The position numbers were made by a program, and so were the translations under genes. The notes beneath the pieces were generated by a model. That model saw only the letters and a program-made list of their open reading frames with translations. It was not told the DNA's origin and did no database searches. Below are positions 15,486 through 23,010 of a stretch of 33,315 nt of DNA, one piece after another. Within the stretch, counting starts at the first letter, position 1. Every line of letters begins with the position of its first letter. Source of the DNA: an uncultured Pelagibacteraceae bacterium (GTDB taxonomy: Bacteria > Pseudomonadota > Alphaproteobacteria > Pelagibacterales > Pelagibacteraceae); contig CACGGJ010000014.1 in NCBI GenBank assembly GCA_902572515.1, positions 1-33,315 of the forward strand. Direction: 5' to 3'.

Positions 15486-16271
15486 CTAACAAGCATCAAC
15501 GGCTTTTTTAGCCTGAGTGACAACTAAACTAGCTCTAAAATCTGCAGAAGCATGCATATCAGAGTTCATTTCTGAACTATCTAGATCCATTCCATCTATT
15601 GAAGAAGAGGAAAAATTACCCGATAAAGCTTTCGACATTTCTTTATCATTATAAACACATGATTTTGCACCAGTAACTGCAACGTTAACATCTCCTTTAT
15701 GTTTGGCCACATATACTCCAACGATCGCATATCTAGATGCAGGATTAGGATGTTTTTGATAGCTAGATTTTTCTGGTATTTGAAATTCTATAGCTTCTAT
15801 TAACTCACCCTTTTTTAAAGCTGTCTCGAACATTCCTTTAAAAAACTTATTCGCCTCAATTTTTCTTTCATTGGTATGTATTATTGCGTTTAAAGCAATA
15901 CAAGCTGATGGATAATCTGCTGATGGATCATTATTTGCTATTGATCCACCTATCGTTCCTCTATTTCTAACTTGAGGATCACCAATTCCTTCAGCTAAAC
16001 TAGATAATGATGGAATTGCTTTTTTTACATCTTTAGAATTTGAAACTTCAACATGTTTAGTTGCAGCTCCTATTGTAACTGACTTCCCACTTACTTTTAT
16101 ACCACTTAATTTTTTAATATTTTTAATATCAATTAAATCTTTGTAAGTAGCTAATCCTAATTTCATTGAAGGAATAGTAGTCATTCCTCCTGCTAAAAAA
16201 GCAGAACTAGATGAAGCAAGTTTAGATGCCTCTTTACTATCTTTTGCTGAATGATAATTAAAATCTTTCAT
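15486..16271 (-). CDS. CoxM-like FAD-binding subunit of a molybdenum hydroxylase
   Basis: A 261-residue subunit. FAD-contact motifs are FLAGGMTTIPSMKLG near residue 26 and RNRGTIGGSIANNDPSADYP near 102, which match the AGGxS and TIGG motifs of the CO dehydrogenase medium subunit family. It passes electrons from the 2Fe-2S subunit to an external acceptor. A clean AGGAGG Shine-Dalgarno lies across the end of the upstream coxL-like gene (about 16273-16279). Slightly shorter than typical 280-290 residue members, with a short C-terminus. Confidence 0.92.
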   Translation of the reverse strand: MKDFNYHSAKDSKEASKLASSSSAFLAGGMTTIPSMKLGLATYKDLIDIKNIKKLSGIKVSGKSVTIGAATKHVEVSNSKDVKKAIPSLSSLAEGIGDPQVRNRGTIGGSIANNDPSADYPSACIALNAIIHTNERKIEANKFFKGMFETALKKGELIEAIEFQIPEKSSYQKHPNPASRYAIVGVYVAKHKGDVNVAVTGAKSCVYNDKEMSKALSGNFSSSSIDGMDLDSSEMNSDMHASADFRASLVVTQAKKAVDAC

Positions 16272-16278
16272 AAACCTC

Positions 16279-18657
16279 CTATGCTGCTTTTGCGTTAGAT
16301 TTTTTTAGATTTTTACAAGCCTTCCACACTTTTTCAGCTGTAGCTGGCATAGTAACCTCTTGTCCACCTAAGGCATCAATTACAGCATTCATCACAGTAG
16401 GTGGTGCTGCTATTGCTCCCGCTTCTCCACAACCTTTAACTCCTAAAGGATTTGTGGTTGCATGCGTGCAAGTATAACCAATATTAAACTCAGGAAAATT
16501 ATCTGCACGTGGCATCGTATAATCCATATAAGATCCTGTCATCAACTGACCTGTTTCATCATACTCTGCATTTTCATACAATGCTTGACCTATACCTTGA
16601 GCAAGACCTCCATGAACTTGTCCTTCGACAACCATTGGATTAATTATTCTTCCAAAATCATCACACGCTGTATATTTTTCAAGCTTCACATGGCCTGTTT
16701 CAGGGTCTATCTCAACTTCAGCAATATGTGTTCCTGCTGGAAAAGAAAAGTTTGAAGGATCATAAAAAGAAGTTTCTTTTAAACCAGGCTCATCACCTTC
16801 TGGCAATGGAGATTTCATTTCATCTCTAACACCAGGTAAATAACAAGCAAAAGCTACTTCTCCAATTGTTTTCTTTTTATTCGATTTTGAAACAATAAAT
16901 TCACCATCTTTAAACTCAACATCTTCTGGATTTGCCTCTAACATTTTTGCTGTAACTCTTTTGCCTTTTTCAACTATTTTTTTACAAGCATTAACTATAG
17001 CAATACCACCCACAGCTAAAGATCTGGAACCATAAGTCCCCATTCCAAATGTTCCTTTATCTGTATCTCCATGAACGATATCTATATTTTCTATTGGTAC
17101 ACCTAACTCATCAGCTGCTATTTGAGCAAAAGTTGTTTGGTGACTTTGTCCATGACTATGTGAACCTGTGTAAACAGTGACTTGTCCAGTTGGATTAAAT
17201 CTAACCTCTGCAGATTCCCATAATCCAACTCCACATCCTAAAGACATTACAGCAGCTGAAGGAGCAATACCGCATGCTTCAAAATATGAGGTAACACCTA
17301 TTCCTCTTAGTTTTCCTTTAGCTTCAGACTCTTTTCTTCTTGCCTCAAAACCTTTATAATCTGCCATCTGTTTTGCCTTTTCCATTCCAGCAACATAATC
17401 TCCAGAATCTACTGTATGAACTAATGTCTGTTTAAAAGGGAATGCCGTAGGGAAATTTTTAATTCTAAGTTCAGTTTTATCTATCCCCAATTCCATTGAA
17501 GCTTTTTCAACTAATCTTTCAATAGTGTATGTAGCCTCTGGTCTTCCTGCACCCCTATAAGCATCTACTGGAGCTGTATTTGTATATACAGCTTTGACAT
17601 TTGTATAAGCTGCTGGAATTTCATAAACTCCAGTTGCACATGGTCCAAATAAATAAGTTGGTGTCACTGTACCAAATACTCGAGCATAAGCGCCAAGGTT
17701 TGCTATTGTCTCATTTTTAAAACCAAGAAACTTTCCATCTTTAGTAACTGCTAATTCTGCATGAGTTACATGATCTCTTCCATGTATGTCAGTTAAAAAT
17801 GATTCTGATCTTTCTGCAACCCACTTAATAGCTCTATTAATTTTTTTAGCTGCCCAGCTACAAACAATATCTTCGTTATAGACATTAATTTTCGAACCAA
17901 AACCACCGCCAACATCTGGAGCTACAACTCTTAACTTATGTTCAGGAGCTACATTTCCAAAAGCAGACATTATCAATCTTGATAAATGTGGATTTTGACT
18001 TGTTGTATATAAAGTAATCTCTTCAGATGCTGCATTGTAATCAGCAACACATGCTCTTGGCTCCATTGCATTTGGAATTAATCTATTATTAATGATATCA
18101 ATAGAAATGACTTTATCAGCCTTATCAAATGCATCTTTAACTTTTTGTCTATCCCCTAATAGCCAGTCAAAACAAAGATTTTTATCAATTCCTTCATGAA
18201 TAGTATCTCCATTCATAGCATCTGCAGTACTTGTGACTGCTTTTAAAACTTTGTAATCAACTTCAACTTTTTCCGCAGCTTCTTTTGCTTCTACCAAACT
18301 TTCAGCAATTACAACTGCAACAGGGTCTCCAACAAAATTTACATTGTCTTTAGCTAATGGTGGATTTCCAGGACATTTCATTTCTGTGCCATCCTCACTT
18401 CTAATTGCCCAACCCGCAATCAAACCTCCAATTTTATCATCAGCTATTTCTTTACCAGTAAGTATACTTACTACCCCTGATGATTTTAATGCTTTATCAA
18501 TATTTAATTTTTTAATAGATGCTCTTGCATGTGGAGACCTAACAAAAATCGCGTAAGTTTGATTTGCTAAATTAATATCTGCTGTATATCTGCCTTTACC
18601 AGTTAAAAATCTTTTATCCTCTTTTCTCTCAACTCTAGAACCTACTAAACTTGCCAT
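16279..18657 (-). CDS. Form II CoxL-like molybdopterin-binding subunit
   Basis: A 792-residue large subunit of the xanthine dehydrogenase superfamily. Landmarks in order: GKGRYTADINL near residue 20, PDVGGGFGSK near 246, the active-site loop AYRGAGR near 367, GSHSHGQSHQTTFAQIAADE near 503 and KGCGEAGAIAAPP near 744 with the catalytic Glu. Form I CO dehydrogenases carry AYxCSFR with the copper-binding Cys; this loop has AYRGAGR and no such Cys, so CO oxidation is doubtful. The substrate is unknown; aldehydes, purines and N-heterocycles are typical of the superfamily. A strong AAGGAGG site (18667-18673) precedes the start. Confidence 0.95.
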   Translation of the reverse strand: MASLVGSRVERKEDKRFLTGKGRYTADINLANQTYAIFVRSPHARASIKKLNIDKALKSSGVVSILTGKEIADDKIGGLIAGWAIRSEDGTEMKCPGNPPLAKDNVNFVGDPVAVVIAESLVEAKEAAEKVEVDYKVLKAVTSTADAMNGDTIHEGIDKNLCFDWLLGDRQKVKDAFDKADKVISIDIINNRLIPNAMEPRACVADYNAASEEITLYTTSQNPHLSRLIMSAFGNVAPEHKLRVVAPDVGGGFGSKINVYNEDIVCSWAAKKINRAIKWVAERSESFLTDIHGRDHVTHAELAVTKDGKFLGFKNETIANLGAYARVFGTVTPTYLFGPCATGVYEIPAAYTNVKAVYTNTAPVDAYRGAGRPEATYTIERLVEKASMELGIDKTELRIKNFPTAFPFKQTLVHTVDSGDYVAGMEKAKQMADYKGFEARRKESEAKGKLRGIGVTSYFEACGIAPSAAVMSLGCGVGLWESAEVRFNPTGQVTVYTGSHSHGQSHQTTFAQIAADELGVPIENIDIVHGDTDKGTFGMGTYGSRSLAVGGIAIVNACKKIVEKGKRVTAKMLEANPEDVEFKDGEFIVSKSNKKKTIGEVAFACYLPGVRDEMKSPLPEGDEPGLKETSFYDPSNFSFPAGTHIAEVEIDPETGHVKLEKYTACDDFGRIINPMVVEGQVHGGLAQGIGQALYENAEYDETGQLMTGSYMDYTMPRADNFPEFNIGYTCTHATTNPLGVKGCGEAGAIAAPPTVMNAVIDALGGQEVTMPATAEKVWKACKNLKKSNAKAA

Positions 18658-18677
18658 TTTCTTTTTCCTCCTTAAAA

Positions 18678-19139
18678 TTACATTTTCGTCGCTGCTTCTT
18701 TAACTGCAGCAACTATATTTTGGTATCCAGTGCATCTACAAATATTTCCCTCTAACCAATCTCTAATTTCTACATCTGATGGTTTTTTATTTTTTTGCAA
18801 AAGATCAATTGCACTCATAACCATTCCTGGTGTACAAAATCCACACTGTAAACCGTGAAGTTTTTTGAATGCTTCTTGCATTGGATGCATTTTTCCATTT
18901 GTTTCTAAACCTTCAATTGTTGTAACTTTTGATCCATTAACATCAGCTGCTAATGCCGTACAACTTTTTAAAGAATTTCCATCAACATGAACTACACATG
19001 CTCCGCATTGGCTAGTATCACATCCGATATGTGTACCTGTTAGCTGCAAATGCTCTCTTAAAAATGTAGATAGTAAAGTGTTATCAGGAGCTTCTTTTTC
19101 TACTTTTCTTCCATTAACTTCTAATGAAATTCTACCCAT
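18678..19139 (-). CDS. CoxS-like 2Fe-2S subunit of the molybdenum hydroxylase
   Basis: A 153-residue iron-sulfur subunit. The plant-type ferredoxin cluster is bound by [15 protein letters not shown] and the Cys in LKSCTA (residues about 40-62). The second cluster is bound by CGFCTPGM (near 99) and CRCTGY (near 134). It relays electrons from the molybdenum centre to the FAD subunit. AAGGAGAG (19143-19150 on the minus strand) precedes the ATG. An 87-bp gap with a TTGACA-like element separates it from the coxG-like gene, so it may also have its own promoter. Confidence 0.95.
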   Translation of the reverse strand: MGRISLEVNGRKVEKEAPDNTLLSTFLREHLQLTGTHIGCDTSQCGACVVHVDGNSLKSCTALAADVNGSKVTTIEGLETNGKMHPMQEAFKKLHGLQCGFCTPGMVMSAIDLLQKNKKPSDVEIRDWLEGNICRCTGYQNIVAAVKEAATKM

Positions 19140-19194
19140 AATCTCTCCTTATAAATAATATTATGATTTAATCATTTTGAGAATATGAAGGCAA

Positions 19195-19210
19195 GTGTCA
19201 AATTGAACAC
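19195..19210 (-). promoter_or_regulatory. Imperfect palindrome with TTGACA upstream of coxS
   Basis: On the minus strand this reads GTGTTCAATTTGACAC, with outer 4-bp arms GTGT/ACAC and a symmetric AATT centre. It includes TTGACA, a consensus -35 hexamer, but I find no convincing -10 at the right distance. It could be an operator or a stem in the message between the coxG-like and coxS-like genes. Confidence 0.35.
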
Positions 19211-19226
19211 TACTTGGACTAGAATT

Positions 19227-19793
19227 TTATTTTAAAAACATCCAATAAATTAAGAAGATTCCAAGAACTACTGCAGCAATTAAATAACCATAATTAATTT
19301 TTGTTTCTGGTGTTTTTGAATCAGTTGTTAATGTAATTTCTTTTTCTTCAACTTTTTCAGAAGAAATCAATTCTGAAAAATTACCAAAAAAAATATCTGC
19401 CATCTTTTTTGCTGTCATATCAATTAGTCTTGAGCCTACTTGTGCAATTTTACCACCTACTTGTGCTTCAACGGAATAAATTAAATTTGTTCCTTTATCT
19501 GTATCTTCAAGTTTAACTTCAGCTTCTCCTGAAGCAAAACCAACTAAAGAATTTCCAGATCCTGAAATCTTATAACTGTTAGGAGGATTTAAATCTTTCA
19601 ATTCTATATCACCAGAAAATGTAGCATTAAAAGGTCCAATTTTATTTGTAGCTTTTGCAGAAAATTCAGTGTCAGATTTTTTATTAAACTCTTCACACCC
19701 AGGGATTGCTTGTTTCAGTATTTCTGGATCATTTAAAGCATCCCAAACTTTTTGTTTCTCTAAATTAATTTTATAAGATCCTGTTAATTTCAT
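19227..19793 (-). CDS. CoxG-like SRPBCC protein with C-terminal membrane anchor
   Basis: A 188-residue protein of the CO dehydrogenase subunit G family. The SRPBCC fold is readable from MKLTGSYKINLEKQKVWDAL through AIPGCEEF near residue 34, and AKATNKIGPFNATFSGDIEL near 47. After a charged linker a hydrophobic helix (about 168-187, YGYLIAAVVLGIFLIYWMF) should anchor it to the inner membrane. In known systems CoxG tethers the soluble hydroxylase to the membrane so that electrons reach the respiratory chain. It is the first gene of the minus-strand operon and diverges from the DUF1244 gene by 21 bp. Confidence 0.9.
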   Translation of the reverse strand: MKLTGSYKINLEKQKVWDALNDPEILKQAIPGCEEFNKKSDTEFSAKATNKIGPFNATFSGDIELKDLNPPNSYKISGSGNSLVGFASGEAEVKLEDTDKGTNLIYSVEAQVGGKIAQVGSRLIDMTAKKMADIFFGNFSELISSEKVEEKEITLTTDSKTPETKINYGYLIAAVVLGIFLIYWMFLK

Positions 19794-19814
19794 TAATTAA
19801 ACATATAATAAATT

Positions 19815-20060
19815 ATGGACGAAAATACAAAAAAAGAATTACAGTCTGCAGCATTCGAAAGGCTTATATCTCATCTTAGAGAAAGAAAAGATGTGCAAAA
19901 TATAGATCTGATGAATCTTGCAGGTTTTTGTAGAAACTGTCTTTCTAAGTGGTACAGAGAAGAGGCGGGGAAAAAAGGAATTGAAATTTCTGATCCTGAT
20001 GCAAGAGAGTATGTTTATGGAATGCCTTACTCTGAATGGAAAGACAAATATCAAAAATAA
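19815..20060 (+). CDS. DUF1244 family protein
   Basis: An 81-residue protein that fits the DUF1244 family: LAGFCRNCLSKWYREEA near residue 34 with a C-x-x-C pair, and YVYGMPYSEWKDKYQ at the end. Function is not established. The C-x-x-C pair could bind metal or act as a redox pair. It is a single gene squeezed between the cox operon (21 bp away, divergent) and moaB (convergent, no gap). Its place inside the molybdenum island is suggestive but may be chance in so compact a genome. Confidence 0.88.
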   Translation: MDENTKKELQSAAFERLISHLRERKDVQNIDLMNLAGFCRNCLSKWYREEAGKKGIEISDPDAREYVYGMPYSEWKDKYQK

Positions 20061-20561
20061 TTATTTTTCTTTAAGCCTAGGAAATAATTCTACAAAATTA
20101 CAGGGTTTATGATTAACGTCTAATTGATACTTTAATATTCCATCCCACGCATCAGTTACACCTCCAGAGGATCCTGGTAATGCAAATATATATTTACCAT
20201 TAGATAAAGCTGCACAAGCTCTAGATTGTATAGATGATGTTCCAACTGTTTTTAAACTTATTGTTCTAAAAACCTCCCCAAATCCAGGTATATGTTTATC
20301 TGCAATTTCATTAACTGCTTCAGGAGTTATATCTCTTCCAGTAAGACCTGTTCCTCCCGTGGTTATTATAACATCTATCTCTTTTTGATTAGTCCATTCT
20401 TTTAAAATTTTTACAATATCTTCTTTATTGTCTTTACAAATTTTTCTATCAATTAATTGATGTTTAGCTTCTTTAATTTTTTCAACCAAGATTGCACCCG
20501 ATTTATCATTATCAAATGTTCTTGTATCTGTTACAGTTAATAAAGCTATATTTACATCCAT
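20061..20561 (-). CDS. moaB: Molybdenum cofactor biosynthesis protein MoaB
   Basis: A 166-residue MoaB/MogA-fold protein: IALLTVTDTRTFDNDKSG at the start, IITTGGTGLTGRDITPEAV near residue 84 (the molybdopterin-binding GGTG loop), HIPGFGEVFR and FALPGSSGGVTDAW. Members adenylylate molybdopterin before molybdenum insertion, or are relatives of MogA. Full MoeA and MobA partners are absent from this window and presumably lie elsewhere. It diverges from the TauE-like exporter with only 9 bp between start codons. Confidence 0.92.
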   Translation of the reverse strand: MDVNIALLTVTDTRTFDNDKSGAILVEKIKEAKHQLIDRKICKDNKEDIVKILKEWTNQKEIDVIITTGGTGLTGRDITPEAVNEIADKHIPGFGEVFRTISLKTVGTSSIQSRACAALSNGKYIFALPGSSGGVTDAWDGILKYQLDVNHKPCNFVELFPRLKEK

Positions 20562-20570
20562 ATTTTAAAA

Positions 20571-21317
20571 ATGATTATATTATCAATTCTTTTCTTTGTA
20601 ACTGCATTAATATACTCAAGTGTTGGTTTTGGGGGAGGCTCAACATATCTTGCAATACTTTTAATTTGGGGTGTGCCTTACAAAATATTTCCCGTTATAG
20701 CCCTTGTATGTAATATTATTGTTGTATCTGGTAATTCTATTAATTTTATAAGATCTAAGAATATAAACTTTAATTTACTTTTTCCTTATTTAATTGGCTC
20801 CATACCTTTTGCCTTTATTGGAGGATCAATAAAAATTGAAAAAAGTTTATTTGAGATTTTATTATTTTGTGTTTTATTGGTTGCAGGCATTTTTTTATTA
20901 ATTGAAAGTAAATCTTTTAATAAAGAGCAAATTAAAATTAATAAAATACCAAGAGTAATCTCAATTTCTATTGGATCAATAATTGGCTTTATGTCAGGCA
21001 TAGTAGGAATTGGTGGAGGAATTTTTTTAAGCCCTATTCTATTTTTAATGAAAGCTGGATACCCTAGGCATATCACCAGCAGTGCATCTTTATTTATATT
21101 AATCAATTCTATCTTTGGAATAGCTGGGCAGCTGACAAAAGATCAGGTTTTAGATCAAGTTATTACCTATTGGCCATTATTTTTATCGGTACTTATTGGA
21201 GGACAAATTGGTAGCTTATTAAACATTAAATTTTTATCGAATAAAATTTTAGCTCTACTAACTTCTTTTCTTGTAATTTTTGTCGCAATAAGAATGGGAA
21301 TTAAACTTATTGCTTAA
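20571..21317 (+). CDS. TauE/SafE family sulfite/anion exporter
   Basis: A 248-residue membrane protein with about seven to eight hydrophobic helices. The repeated family motif is visible as SVGFGGGSTYLAILL near residue 17 and GIVGIGGGIFLSPILFLM near 143, with KAGYPRHITSSASLF following. The family exports sulfite, sulfoacetate or other organosulfur anions; substrate is unknown here. Sulfite handling would fit a window with sulfur-cofactor enzymes, but that link is inference. It shares a 9-bp divergent gap with moaB. Confidence 0.88.
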   Translation: MIILSILFFVTALIYSSVGFGGGSTYLAILLIWGVPYKIFPVIALVCNIIVVSGNSINFIRSKNINFNLLFPYLIGSIPFAFIGGSIKIEKSLFEILLFCVLLVAGIFLLIESKSFNKEQIKINKIPRVISISIGSIIGFMSGIVGIGGGIFLSPILFLMKAGYPRHITSSASLFILINSIFGIAGQLTKDQVLDQVITYWPLFLSVLIGGQIGSLLNIKFLSNKILALLTSFLVIFVAIRMGIKLIA

Positions 21318-21329
21318 TCTTGAATAATT

Positions 21330-21353
21330 ATGCTTTTAATATATTTAAAGCAT
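21330..21353. repeat. 24-bp palindrome immediately before the 2OG oxygenase start
   Basis: ATGCTTTTAAT (21330-21340) and ATTTAAAGCAT (21343-21353) pair over 10 of 11 positions around an AT centre, and the right arm ends one base before the ATG at 21355. As RNA it would cover the translation start; as DNA it could be an operator or the end signal of the upstream exporter gene. No T-run follows. Confidence 0.45.
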
Positions 21354-21354
21354 C

Positions 21355-21945
21355 ATGAAAAATATTAAGCCTTTTGGTCCATCAATTGGAAAGACAAAAA
21401 TTTCAAAGAAATTTTTAAATATCTTGAACAAAGAGATTGATAATAAAGTTTTAACAAAAAATAACGATTATAGCTCTAAACTAGCTAGTCAAATTAAAAA
21501 AGAAGTTAAAATTTCAAATAATTTTATAAAAAAGAATTTAGAGAGAGAAATAAAAAAAAATATCAAAGATTTTCTTAAAAATGAAAAAATTCAAAAAGTT
21601 AAAAATATAAAAATATTAAATTTATGGGTAGTTAGTCAATTTAAAGATGAATATAACCCTATTCATTATCATGATGGAGATATATCTGGTGTAGGTTATT
21701 TAAAAGTCCCAAAAAATATGACTAAAAATAAACTTTTAAAAAATAAAAAAAATAAGACTAATGGCACAATTGATTTTATAAACGGACAAAGGGGTTTTTT
21801 AAGTAGAAGTATTTTTAATATTGTGCCTAAAGAAAGAGATTTGATAATTTTTCCAAACTATTTGATGCATACTGCATATCCATTTAATATTAATGCTGAA
21901 AGAAGATCTTTTTCTTTTAATGCTAAAATTATTTTAGATAAATAG
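21355..21945 (+). CDS. Small putative 2OG-Fe(II) oxygenase
   Basis: A 196-residue protein. The C-terminal half carries the core of a 2-oxoglutarate/iron oxygenase of the prolyl-hydroxylase-like type: NPIHYHDGDISGVGYLKVP near residue 100 with the iron-binding His and acidic residue, then DLIIFPNYLMHTAYPF near 161 with the distal His, and AERRSFSFNA with the 2OG-binding Arg. The N-terminal 80 residues are highly lysine-rich and probably helical. Substrate unknown; relatives occur in marine bacteria and phages. It is a stand-alone gene with a palindrome at its start codon. Confidence 0.78.
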   Translation: MKNIKPFGPSIGKTKISKKFLNILNKEIDNKVLTKNNDYSSKLASQIKKEVKISNNFIKKNLEREIKKNIKDFLKNEKIQKVKNIKILNLWVVSQFKDEYNPIHYHDGDISGVGYLKVPKNMTKNKLLKNKKNKTNGTIDFINGQRGFLSRSIFNIVPKERDLIIFPNYLMHTAYPFNINAERRSFSFNAKIILDK

Positions 21946-21979
21946 TTTACAAACATTCATTTATCAATTATAAGTTATT

Positions 21980-22021
21980 TGCCGATTTGATCCTATTGCG
22001 GGCATAAACTGCTAAAATGGA
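21980..22021 (+). ncRNA. SAM-II type riboswitch aptamer
   Basis: P1 arms TGCC (21980-21983) and GGCA (22001-22004) enclose a 17-base loop GATTTGATCCTATTGCG. This is the same length as, and matches at most positions, the SAM-II loop I recall (GAUUUAACCGUAUUGCA). The 3' segment TAAACTGCTAAAATGG matches the SAM-II tail pattern AUAAAUGUAGCUAAAAAGG. TCC (21991-21993) can pair with GGA (22019-22021) as the pseudoknot. SAM-II senses S-adenosylmethionine, apt for the methionine-synthesis gene downstream. Confidence 0.78.
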
Positions 22022-22045
22022 AATCCCAAAATAATCAAATAAGCA

Positions 22046-22110
22046 AGGTAGTTGAACTGTATTGTGCACCTAGCATAAAGCTAAAGCACTAAAAAAGTGA
22101 GGACACAATG
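22046..22110 (+). ncRNA. Second SAM-riboswitch-like domain (SAM-V candidate) over the start codon
   Basis: AGGT (22046-22049) pairs with ACCT (22068-22071) around a loop with TGTATTGTGC. GTGC (22064-22067) can pair with GCAC (22086-22089), followed by an A-run, as in SAM-II/V pseudoknots. Competing pairs are CACT/AGTG (22087-22099) and ATTGTG (22061-22066) with CACAAT (22104-22109), which covers the ATG. The GAGGA ribosome site is 22099-22103. A SAM-II/SAM-V tandem is described for this gene type in Pelagibacter; assignment here is by architecture. Confidence 0.6.
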
Positions 22111-23010
22111 GATATTAATTTTTTTAAAGAGACGAGAATATTGGATGGTGGAATGGGTCAAGAGCTTTTGGCTCGAGGCATGAAGCCAAATGGAACTTTA
22201 TGGAGTGCTAATGCGATACTAAATTCTGAATATCATGAATTGGTAGAGAGTACTCACAAAGATTTTGTAAAAGCTGGGGCAGAAGTAATTGTTACAACAA
22301 CTTTTACCACAAGAAGAAAAAGACTAAGTGAAAACAAAATTGAAGATAAATTCGAATATCTTAATAAAAAAGCAGGAGAAATTGCTTTAAAAGTGAAAAA
22401 TGAATATCCAAATATAATGATTGCTGGAGGTTTGCCGCCTCAACGTTTAACTTATGAAGAGGATATAAGAAGTGAGGTTGAAATCATTAAAGACTTTAAT
22501 GAACAGGCTAGATTATTAAATGAATATGTAGATTTTTATTACTTTGATGTTTGGAGCAGCATTAGAGAGTTTAAATGTGGTATTGAGGCAATTAAAGAAT
22601 TCAAAAAACCTTATTTAATTGGAATTCATATTTCAGAAGGCACAAAGTTACCTAGTGGTGAAAAAATTTCAGATATTAAAAGTATTATTGATGGAAATCT
22701 TTTAGGCGTTATGTTGTCTTGTGTTTCACCTGAAAATTATGAGCACAATCTTGAAGAAATCAAAAAATTAAACGTACCGTTTGGATTTAAATTAAATGGA
22801 TTTATGACCACCAAACCAAAAAACGGATACACAGCTAATTATTTAAAAACTAAGGGAAATCCAAATGAGTTTTTAGGAAAAAGACATGATCTTACACCAG
22901 ATAAATTTCATGAAATTGCAAAAAAATTTAAAGAAAATGGAGCAACAATTATTGGAGGTTGTTGTGAAACTGGTCCTGCTCACATAAAAGCAATGGCAAA
23001 GCTTAAGTAA
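22108..23010 (+). CDS. bhmT: Homocysteine S-methyltransferase (betaine-homocysteine methyltransferase-like)
   Basis: A 300-residue TIM-barrel methyltransferase. The N-terminal ILDGGMGQELLARGM and the C-terminal zinc motif GGCCETGPAHIKAM are diagnostic; together with the Cys in VMLSCVSPENYE they bind zinc that activates homocysteine. It transfers a methyl group from betaine, S-methylmethionine or dimethylsulfoniopropionate-type donors to make methionine in the cytoplasm. The donor cannot be told from sequence; betaine is favoured by the SAR11 precedent of a riboswitch-controlled bhmT. The leader carries a SAM-II aptamer and a second SAM-responsive candidate, so excess SAM should lower its expression. 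It overlaps the convergent DMT gene by 8 bp. Confidence 0.88.
   Translation: MDINFFKETRILDGGMGQELLARGMKPNGTLWSANAILNSEYHELVESTHKDFVKAGAEVIVTTTFTTRRKRLSENKIEDKFEYLNKKAGEIALKVKNEYPNIMIAGGLPPQRLTYEEDIRSEVEIIKDFNEQARLLNEYVDFYYFDVWSSIREFKCGIEAIKEFKKPYLIGIHISEGTKLPSGEKISDIKSIIDGNLLGVMLSCVSPENYEHNLEEIKKLNVPFGFKLNGFMTTKPKNGYTANYLKTKGNPNEFLGKRHDLTPDKFHEIAKKFKENGATIIGGCCETGPAHIKAMAKLK

Noticed and set aside
15486-19139. Calling the operon an aerobic CO dehydrogenase
   Set aside because: The active-site loop is AYRGAGR and the CO-specific maturation genes are absent, so only the superfamily assignment is supported.
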